42,037 nucleotides of DNA, taken from contig JACRGO010000225.1 in assembly GCA_016212295.1 (NCBI GenBank), positions 1-42,037 on the forward strand. The letters are read 5' to 3'. Numbering within the stretch: the stretch's first letter is position 1; each line of letters opens with the position of its first letter. This document shows positions 24,721 through 31,454 of the stretch, one piece after another. The notes under the pieces were generated by a model. The model did not search any database. It was not told the origin of the DNA and saw only the letters and a list, made by a program, of their open reading frames with translations. This DNA comes from Nitrospinota bacterium. GTDB taxonomy: Bacteria; Nitrospinota; Nitrospinia; JACRGO01. Made by a program: the position numbers and the translations under genes.

Positions 24721-25805
24721 CAGACGCTCCGCCCGCTCAGGTATGTGAAGGACCTGCTCTTTATAAGGCAGAAGATGGGGTCTCCTTCCTTAAGGGCCAG
24801 ATCATGCACAGCTTTTAGAGTCACTTCCGCCAGGACCGGTGCGCCGATGTCCACCTGCACAAGGGCGCGGGTCCCGACCCTGGTTATTCCCTGAACGCGG
24901 CCCTCCAGTTGGTTCTGGACAGACGTCCCCTGCACCGGCCGGGTGGCGAGCACAATGTCCTCTGGCCGCACCGCCACGTACACCGTGTCTCCCTCCAGGG
25001 AGACGGAAAACGGGAGCCTCAATTCATGATGGTTGATTTTCACCGTGGTGAAGCCCAGCTCGCGGTCGTGCCGGACTATTTCCGCCGGCAAGACATTTTC
25101 CAGTCCAAGGGACTCGGCCAGATTCAAAATGCTCTCCTTTTTCATCACCTCAAGGAAGGGGCCGTGTCCAAGTATTTTCCCTTTTTCAATGGCAACCAGC
25201 ATATCGGTGAGCTGCAGGATTTCGGATATTGGATGGCTGACGTATATCATGGGGATTTTTATTTCGTCCTTTACCCTTTTAAGGAAGGGGAGTATCTGCC
25301 TCTTGAGGCCCTCGTCGAGCGAGGCCAGGGGCTCGTCCAGCAAGAGGAGCCTGGGGGAGGCGAGCAGGGCCCTCCCGATCGCCACCCTTTGTTTTTCTCC
25401 GCCGGATAGGTTCCTTGGCCGGCGGGAGAGGAGGGGTCCGATTTCCAGGAGGTCGATCACGTGGTCCGGCTGGAACCGCCTGCTTTCAGGAGACGCCAGC
25501 CTGTGCCCGTAGAGGAGATTGCTCTTAACGGAAAGGTGTGGGAAGAGCTGGCCGTCCTGGAACACATAGCCTATCCCGCGCCGCTCCGGCGGGAGGTCCA
25601 ACCCGGTCTCGGAGTCAAAGAGGACCTGCCCGTCCAGTTCCACCCTGCCGGAATCGGGTTTAGCCAGCCCGGCAAGGACGCTAAGGATCGTGGTCTTTCC
25701 AGATCCGGAAGGACCGAAGAGGCCCGTCACGGGACGCCTGATTTCCAGGTCCGCCTCCAGGCGGAAGGTATCGCGGATGATTTTAAATTCCAGGTCCAGC
25801 AGCAT
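24720..25805 (-). CDS. modC: ModC-like ABC transporter ATP-binding protein with Mop domain
   Basis: A 361-residue ABC ATPase. Walker A is GPSGSGKT (31-38), the Q-loop FQDGQLF, the signature LSGGEKQRVAIGRALL (133-148), Walker B LLLLDEP (153-159) and the switch histidine in YVSHP. The C-terminal about 65 residues (NQLEGRVQGITRVGTRALVQVDIG...) form a Mop-type molybdate or tungstate-binding domain as in ModC. The permease and binding protein (modB, modA) are absent next to it; instead it is coupled to the degenerate phosphodiesterase gene. It may energise a distant transporter. The ACIII MopB-like subunit does not need molybdenum, so that is not the reason for the context. Confidence 0.86.
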   Translation of the reverse strand: MLLDLEFKIIRDTFRLEADLEIRRPVTGLFGPSGSGKTTILSVLAGLAKPDSGRVELDGQVLFDSETGLDLPPERRGIGYVFQDGQLFPHLSVKSNLLYGHRLASPESRRFQPDHVIDLLEIGPLLSRRPRNLSGGEKQRVAIGRALLASPRLLLLDEPLASLDEGLKRQILPFLKRVKDEIKIPMIYVSHPISEILQLTDMLVAIEKGKILGHGPFLEVMKKESILNLAESLGLENVLPAEIVRHDRELGFTTVKINHHELRLPFSVSLEGDTVYVAVRPEDIVLATRPVQGTSVQNQLEGRVQGITRVGTRALVQVDIGAPVLAEVTLKAVHDLALKEGDPIFCLIKSRSFTYLSGRSV

Positions 25806-26000
25806 TTTTCAATTATAGCCGCAAACGGCATTAAGAAAAAAATGGGGCGGAGCATTCCTTAATAAAATGCGTTGGCTGAGATTGACTGATCGGCAGGCAT
25901 AATTTAAGCTTTGTAATAGTGTGCCCTTCAATAATATTGGCGGAAATTGATATAGCTTGGTTTTCCTGGTTCCTGATCCCTGACACCCGATAACTATTCC

Positions 26001-26770
26001 TAAGCTTTGATGGAATTCACTCCCAAGGGAGAGGAGTGTTATCTGTTCGAGTCCATCGACACCGGCGCCGGAATTCCCTCCGCGTCCCGGAAATCAATTT
26101 TCGATCCATTCCAGCAAGACGAGCAGGGACATCAGAAAGGGGGCACCGGCCTGGGGCTTGCCATCTCCAGCAAGCAGGTGGAACTTATGGGCGGCAAACT
26201 GGAAGTGGAGTCCCCGGGCCGGGCGAGGGGTCGCGTTTCTTCTTCACGCTGCGCCTGGAACCGGCAAAAGGGGAAATAAAGCGCCACGTGGAGGCAAGAA
26301 AAGTCATCCGGCTCGCTAAGGGGAGCCGGGTAACTGCGCTGGCGGTGGACGACAACCAATTGAACCGTGACGTGTTGTCCAAAATGTTGTCCTGCATCGG
26401 CGTCCTGGAGGCGGAAAGCGGCCTGGCCGCCCTGGACATTGTACGGAAAAACGCCCCTGATATAGTGTTCATGGATTACAGGATGCCGGGGATGAACGGT
26501 GACGAGGCAATAAGGCACATCAAGCTGGAGTTCGGGAAAAAGATCAAGACCGTGATTGTTTCCGCGTCCGCCTACGACCACGAGCGGGAAATTTTCCACA
26601 AGCATTATGTCTTCTCCATCCCAAAGATCATCCGGCCCTATTTCAAGTTTAACCGGAAACTCCTGGGAAAAACTCTGCAAAATTTGACTTTCAATGATTT
26701 TCTTGCTGCATTTTATCAGAATTTTGGGGAAGCCGGAAAATCACTACGCTTTTTTTCATTTTCATCCGGC
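26001..26770 (+). pseudogene. Hybrid sensor histidine kinase remnant
   Basis: Two frames together make the end of a hybrid kinase. The first (to about 26220) reads FTPKGEECYLFESIDTGAGIP, then FDPFQQDEQGHQKGGTGLGLAISSKQVELMGGKLEVES, the G1 and G2 boxes of a histidine kinase ATPase. The second continues SRFFFTLRLEP and a receiver domain with LAVDDNQLNRDVL and FMDYRMPGMNG, including the phosphoacceptor Asp. A frame change lies at about 26210-26228 (ccccgggccgggcgaggggt). The gene also lacks everything before the N-box (in-frame stop at 26001-26003), and the receiver end is lost or scrambled after about 26600. It is a decayed gene with no start. Confidence 0.75.
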
Positions 26771-26774
26771 AGCC

Positions 26775-26830
26775 AGGTCTTTTTGGTGTTTGTGAGGGCC
26801 GCGCGGCCCCCACAAACACCAAAAAGACCT
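26775..26830. terminator. 56-nt palindrome between convergent genes
   Basis: The arms aggtctttttggtgtttgtg...(26775-26802) and 26803-26830 (ending caccaaaaagacct) are reverse complements with a single mismatch and no loop; the centre is gggccgcgcggccc. It lies between the kinase remnant and the end of the ACIII operon on the other strand. Such a hairpin can stop transcription from both sides, although no clear U-tract follows. It may equally be a mobile palindrome. Confidence 0.65.
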
Positions 26831-26878
26831 CTAAATCAATAAACCCCAAAAAAAGCAAATTCCTATCAAGATCAATAT

Positions 26879-27529
26879 CTATTTTTCCAAGACCCGCACG
26901 TAAGCGGCAACGTCTATGATTTCGTCGTCGTTAAGGATTCCATGCCAGCCTGGCATGAAGGTGTCGGCGCCCGGGCTTCCGTCCTGAATGATTTTCAAGA
27001 CCTCTTCATCGGTCTTTCTCTTGATGGTTTCCTTGTTTTCAAAATCCGGCATCTTGGCCTTGATCAGCTTGGCCACTATCCCGTCTCCCCTTCCCTGAAG
27101 CCCGTGGCAAGGGACGCAGGAGCGCTTGAATATGTCGCGTCCGGCCCTGATGTCGCCTTTTAGCATAAGGTCGGTTTCCGTAAGCAAGGGGATGTAGGCG
27201 GCTATGGCCTTTATATTGTCCTCGGACATGTCTTCTCCCCACTTCGGCATCATGGAGCCGGGCTTCCGTCCATATCCGCTGATTATTTTCGCCAATTCTT
27301 CGGGACTAGTTTTCCTGTATTTGTCTATGGTAAGATTGGCCGGGACGATCCCTAACTTTTTCGCGAGGGGTCCGTTGCCCTTGCCGTCGTAATTATGGCA
27401 GACAAAACAATACGCGTGAAAAAGGTGCTTGCCGATGTGGGCGATGTTCTTTTCCTCGGCGGGAGACGCTGTGACTGACATCAAGACTAAAAGTACAGGA
27501 CCTATTATCGCGAATATTTTTCTTTTCAT
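26879..27529 (-). CDS. Diheme cytochrome c
   Basis: A 216-residue exported cytochrome. A signal peptide (MKRKIFAIIGPVLLVLMSVTASPA) is followed by two class I cytochrome c domains: heme site 1 C41-FVC-H45 with the distal Met in GSMMPKWG (about 94), heme site 2 C138-VPC-H142 with Met in TFMPGWHG (about 193). It is the last gene of the ACIII operon, 47 bases behind actF, and could accept electrons from the complex or deliver them to an oxidase. AAGGAG before the ATG supports the start. The canonical ACIII set does not include this protein, so its role here is inferred from position. Confidence 0.85.
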   Translation of the reverse strand: MKRKIFAIIGPVLLVLMSVTASPAEEKNIAHIGKHLFHAYCFVCHNYDGKGNGPLAKKLGIVPANLTIDKYRKTSPEELAKIISGYGRKPGSMMPKWGEDMSEDNIKAIAAYIPLLTETDLMLKGDIRAGRDIFKRSCVPCHGLQGRGDGIVAKLIKAKMPDFENKETIKRKTDEEVLKIIQDGSPGADTFMPGWHGILNDDEIIDVAAYVRVLEK

Positions 27530-27576
27530 AGCCTACTCCTTATAAAATGAATTTAACGCCATTATCTACTTTAACC

Positions 27577-28830
27577 TCAATGATGATGGCCGCCTGTTGG
27601 GAAGCGCGGATCGGTGATCGTCATCATCGGAAAATGCTCCATGAATTTTCTATACGTCAAAACGAACATGGAGAAAAAGCCGATGGTCATGAAAAATTCA
27701 ATTGCGCCAAAAGGAAACTCATGGCCTTCCCAAAGAGACGGGAACACCAGCATGTATCTTTCAGTCAGCATGCCGCAAAAAACAATGGACGCGATTATGC
27801 GTAGAAGCTTCGGCTTCTTCTTGATGGACCTGCTCAGTAAAACTAGAAATGGAATGATAAAGTTCGTGAATAGCAGGGTCCACGCCACGCTTTCCCACGG
27901 CTTCTCGTAAACTCTCTTTATGACAAAGCTGGTCTCTTCCGGAAGGTTTCCGTACCAGATAACCAGGAATTGAGAATAAAAGAAATACGTCCAGAGAAGC
28001 ACGAACGCGAAGAGCAGTTTACCTATGTCATGAAAGGTGTATATGGTCACATATTTATCGAGTCCAATACGGTCCTTCAGGAAAACAACCACTAAAATTA
28101 TGGACGCCAGGCCAAGGTATATGTTGCTCATGAAGAAATAAGCGCCGAACAGGGTGCTGTACCAATGGGGCGTGATCGACATGATGAGGTCAAACGCCAG
28201 GAGCGTGAAAACAAGGGTATATGCCAGGATCAACACAGGCGCCAGCTTGTAGTTTGCCGTATGGCACTTTTCAATTTCTTCCTTTGACCCCCTCCAATTT
28301 TTAATGAAGCCTTGGGCCAGTGATGAAAGAGGGAAATATTTTTTCTCATTTATCACGCCCAGGTCAGGCCGGACGGAATTATAGATGAACTTGTAGCTCA
28401 GTCCAAAAAGAAGGACCACGCCCGCCAAGTCGCGGATGAACATGAACGGCAGGTTCAGCCACGCAGCCTTGGCCGGTATTGGCTCGTTTATCCATGGATA
28501 GAGATGCCTGGCCCCAAGGAACAAGACGAGAAAGACAATAAAGGAAACCGGCAGAAAAGACCCCAGGCCCTCGGCTATCCTCTTGATCGGACGCCCCCAC
28601 GCCGCATTGGTGGTTTGCTGAATCGCGGCGAAAACTATGCCGGCCATGGCTATCCCTGTCCAAAACAGGAAGTTCACAAGAAGAGCGCCCCAGGCCCTGA
28701 TCGTTTCGCCGTGGGTCAAGCCGGTCACAAAGGCAACTACTCCCGCCAACGCGAGAACAAAAAATGGAAGGTTTGAGCCTTTACTCACGCCCGGCGCCAG
28801 GTTTTCTTTAATCCATTTTTCTTCGATCAT
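27577..28830 (-). CDS. actF: ACIII subunit ActF, quinone-site membrane protein
   Basis: A 417-residue integral membrane protein of the ACIII ActF type, related to ActC and the NrfD/PsrC fold. About ten helices are visible, with DLIMSITPHWYSTLFGAYFF, the ActF counterpart of the MSIVPGWHSTIFAPYF segment of ActC. FHDIGKLLFAFVLLWTYFFYSQFLVIWYGNLPEET is the matching conserved helix. The end is a short His tail (TGGHHH). It overlaps the start of its operon neighbour by four bases (ATGA), so translation is coupled with actE. It is likely structural to the complex rather than the main quinol-oxidising subunit. Confidence 0.92.
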   Translation of the reverse strand: MIEEKWIKENLAPGVSKGSNLPFFVLALAGVVAFVTGLTHGETIRAWGALLVNFLFWTGIAMAGIVFAAIQQTTNAAWGRPIKRIAEGLGSFLPVSFIVFLVLFLGARHLYPWINEPIPAKAAWLNLPFMFIRDLAGVVLLFGLSYKFIYNSVRPDLGVINEKKYFPLSSLAQGFIKNWRGSKEEIEKCHTANYKLAPVLILAYTLVFTLLAFDLIMSITPHWYSTLFGAYFFMSNIYLGLASIILVVVFLKDRIGLDKYVTIYTFHDIGKLLFAFVLLWTYFFYSQFLVIWYGNLPEETSFVIKRVYEKPWESVAWTLLFTNFIIPFLVLLSRSIKKKPKLLRIIASIVFCGMLTERYMLVFPSLWEGHEFPFGAIEFFMTIGFFSMFVLTYRKFMEHFPMMTITDPRFPTGGHHH

Positions 28831-29342
28831 TGGCCAGGCTCCTTAAGTGTTCTCAAGTAGTTGATCAGATGCCACACTTCATCCGCGGAAAGATTTGCTC
28901 CGTACGCGGGCATGGGATTGCCGCCGAAAAAAATCTGTGAAAACAATTCGCCGTCGGAGCGTTCCGGGACAACCACCGGCAATCCTGGAGGAAACTGGAA
29001 TTTGTCGGAAACCGAGGTCTCCCCCATTCCGTTGGCGGCGTGGCAGGCAATGCAAACTATTTCATACAATTTCTTGCCGGCGGCAATCGAGGCTTCCGTG
29101 GCCGGATGCGGGTTTGATAACTTCAGGTACGACTTCTGGTCCATGAAAATTCCCGCTGGATCGTTGGGTGACACGGTCTTCTTGGGCTTACCGCGAATCG
29201 CCTCCTGGGGTTTTATCATGATCTGGTCGTACAGGTCCAGACTCCAAGGCAAACCGTATGCCTTTTCCAAGCCTTGTATTCCAAGGCCGAAAATCACAAC
29301 CAGGATCATGATTACGCTATTTTTTTGAAATACGGACCTCAT
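28827..29342 (-). CDS. actE: ACIII subunit ActE, monoheme cytochrome c
   Basis: A 171-residue membrane-anchored cytochrome c with one heme site, C97-IAC-H101 in YEIVCIACHAANGMGE. The likely distal Met is in GGNPMPAYGANLSADEVWHLINYLRTL, the standard end of ActE. The hydrophobic N-terminus (SVIMILVVIFGLGIQGL) acts as signal or anchor. AAGGAGG nine bases before the ATG at 29342 supports this start even though it overlaps the end of actD by 26 bases. ActE passes electrons from the Fe-S and heme chain to the soluble acceptor. Confidence 0.92.
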   Translation of the reverse strand: MRSVFQKNSVIMILVVIFGLGIQGLEKAYGLPWSLDLYDQIMIKPQEAIRGKPKKTVSPNDPAGIFMDQKSYLKLSNPHPATEASIAAGKKLYEIVCIACHAANGMGETSVSDKFQFPPGLPVVVPERSDGELFSQIFFGGNPMPAYGANLSADEVWHLINYLRTLKEPGQ

Positions 29343-29901
29343 GGGCCCCTGCCTCCTTTAAAATGCCTTCAATTTTTGAATGCCTCTCCGACGGACACTT
29401 GATGAACACGCCGAATTTGTCCTTTGAAAATTCCTCGCTGTACGGATCATTAAAAGTCACGCCAGGATAGATGCAATAAATGAGCAAGCCTAATATAGTG
29501 CAGAGGGCCCCGAACAGAATGGTCAGCTCAAAACATATAACCATGAACGGGGGGATGGAAACAATGGGCTTTCCAGCAACCCTCAGGGGCCAATGCAAGG
29601 AGGTGAGGGATGTGAAAGCGAACCCGGTCAGGCATCCGGTGATCCCGCCGGCCAAGGTAAAACGGCGTATCGGACTGGCCGGTGCGGCAAGTTCCTCTCT
29701 TACCTCGCCAAGGGGGACAGGGGAGAAAACCGTGTAGTTTTTTTCTCCAGCGGCTTTCAGTTTGTCCAAAGCAGCGGTCAACTCATCCACGTATTTAAAG
29801 GAGCCCAAGACCCCCTCCGTAAGGGGTTTTCCAACGGCAACCGGCCTTTCAGGCAATAAATCCCTTCCGTAACCTAAAATCTCTTCCTGGTTAGTATCCA
29901 T
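29317..29901 (-). CDS. actD: ACIII subunit ActD (DUF3341)
   Basis: A 194-residue membrane subunit of ACIII. A soluble N-terminal part (GVLGSFKYVDELTAALDKLKAAGEKNYTVFSPVPLGEV) is followed by two helices separated by a short loop, with TSLHWPLRVAGKPIVSIPPFMVICFELTILFGAL, the DUF3341 hallmark. The C-terminus, YSEEFSKDKFGVFIKCPSERHSKIEGILKEAGAHEVRI, is also typical. It follows actC after two bases. The 3' end overlaps the start of actE. Confidence 0.93.
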   Translation of the reverse strand: MDTNQEEILGYGRDLLPERPVAVGKPLTEGVLGSFKYVDELTAALDKLKAAGEKNYTVFSPVPLGEVREELAAPASPIRRFTLAGGITGCLTGFAFTSLTSLHWPLRVAGKPIVSIPPFMVICFELTILFGALCTILGLLIYCIYPGVTFNDPYSEEFSKDKFGVFIKCPSERHSKIEGILKEAGAHEVRISKK

Positions 29902-29903
29902 TT

Positions 29904-31220
29904 TTATCTGGCCTCTTTTTTAGGCATTTTCAGCATTTCCTTCAACTCCGCTATCGGGAGAGACGGGAAAAGTTTGATAAAGGAAAAAAGCCACAATCCA
30001 AACCATGCAAAGGCCCCAAGGGTAAGCCCTATTTCCGTGTACGAAGGCGTGTACAGTCCCCACGCGTAAGGCTCGTATTCCTTGGACAACGATATTACTA
30101 TTATATTGAACCTTTCCAGCCACATGCCGATATTGACGAAAACGCAGATCACGGAAAACCAGCCGCGGTGGACGCGGAAGTATTTAATCCAGAAGAGCAT
30201 GGGGAACAGGCAGTTGCCGAAGACCATCAGCCAGAATTCAAACCAGTAATCCCCGAAGGCCCTGTACCAAAACTGTGCCTGCTCAAAGGGATTGTCGCTG
30301 TACCAGGCCAGGAAAAATTCCACTGCATAGGAATAAAAAAGAATAGTGGACGTGAAAAGCACGAGCTTGGCCATGTTGTCGAAGTGCCAATCCGTGATAT
30401 ATTTTTCCAGCCTGAACATCTTTCTCAGAGGGACTAGGATATTTCCAACCATCGCTACCCCTGAAAAAATGGCCCCGGCAACGAAGTAAGGCGCGAAAAT
30501 AGTGCTGTGCCAGCCTGGGACAATGGACATGGCGAAGTCCCAGGACACGACGCTGTGCACGGAAAGCACAAGCGGAGTTACCAAGGCGGCAAGGAAGAGA
30601 TACGCGCTGTAATAATGGTGCCACTGCTTATGCGTACCCCTCCATCCAAATGCGAACAGCGCGTGGAATTTCTTTCTCCAGCCCCTCGCGTAATCCCTTA
30701 TTATGCCGTTGTCCGGGATCATCCCGATGAACAAAAAGGTGGAGCTGACCGTTAAATAGGTTGACACCGCGAAGACGTCCCACACAAGAGGAGATTTGAA
30801 ATTCACCCAAAGGAGCCTCTGATTGGGATACGGGATCAGCCAGTAAAAATTCCATACTCGCCCGACATGTATCAAGGGAAAGAGGCCGGCGGTGAACACA
30901 GCGAAGACGGTCATGGCCTCGGCTGCACGAAAAATCGAGGTCCTGTACCTGGCCCTGAGCAAGAACAGTATGGCGGAGATAAGGGTGCCGGCGTGGGCTA
31001 TTCCGACCCAAAACACGAAGTTGGTTATAAGCGTTCCCCAGCCAACAGGATTATTTAATCCAGTCACTCCGAACCCGGTATAAATCAGGTAGACCCAGCA
31101 GCCGATTCCGTGCAGCAACACCAGGAAAAGACACCCCATCATGATATAATAGGCGCGGGTGGGCGACCGCAAAATATCCATTATATTTTCATCAATATCT
31201 TTATATTTGAGATTTTCCAT
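29904..31220 (-). CDS. actC: ACIII subunit ActC, NrfD-like quinol-oxidising membrane protein
   Basis: A 438-residue membrane protein of the NrfD/PsrC family with about ten helices. Characteristic segments are SPTRAYYIMMGCLFLVLLHGIG, NPVGWGTLITNFVFWVGIAHAGTLISAILFL (quinone-site helix with His), HVGRVWNFYWLIPYPNQRLLWVNFKSPLVWD, and DFAMSIVPGWHSTIFAPYFVAGAIFSG. These are ActC features seen in characterised ACIII complexes. ActC oxidises menaquinol or ubiquinol at the periplasmic side. It lies downstream of actB but is separated by a 234-base spacer rich in repeats. Confidence 0.94.
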   Translation of the reverse strand: MENLKYKDIDENIMDILRSPTRAYYIMMGCLFLVLLHGIGCWVYLIYTGFGVTGLNNPVGWGTLITNFVFWVGIAHAGTLISAILFLLRARYRTSIFRAAEAMTVFAVFTAGLFPLIHVGRVWNFYWLIPYPNQRLLWVNFKSPLVWDVFAVSTYLTVSSTFLFIGMIPDNGIIRDYARGWRKKFHALFAFGWRGTHKQWHHYYSAYLFLAALVTPLVLSVHSVVSWDFAMSIVPGWHSTIFAPYFVAGAIFSGVAMVGNILVPLRKMFRLEKYITDWHFDNMAKLVLFTSTILFYSYAVEFFLAWYSDNPFEQAQFWYRAFGDYWFEFWLMVFGNCLFPMLFWIKYFRVHRGWFSVICVFVNIGMWLERFNIIVISLSKEYEPYAWGLYTPSYTEIGLTLGAFAWFGLWLFSFIKLFPSLPIAELKEMLKMPKKEAR

Positions 31221-31454
31221 TTATTTATGCCTCATGTTTTCCGAAAAATTTATTTTGGTTTCGGCCATGCCGCGTTATGAAAATCCAAATCACAATTGTC
31301 AAATCACAAATAAATCACAATAGCCAAAATTACAAAGAACAAACAAGGAAAAGGAATTGTTTTGGGCATTCGGTCATTGTAATTTGTAATTTATTTGTAA
31401 TTTGCTATTTGTCATTTGGGATTTTGCTTCACTTTTGGTTTCGGCCATGCCTCG
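31221..31454. repeat. Repeat-rich spacer between actC and actB
   Basis: Two copies of the ggtttcggccatgcc element (31247-31279 and 31431-31459) flank an AT-rich inverted repeat: aaatcacaattgtcaaatca and neighbours (31284-31330) against 31378-31425 (gtaatttgtaatttatttgt...). The two halves can pair. No gene is seen. The second copy contains the stop codon of actB. Confidence 0.65.
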
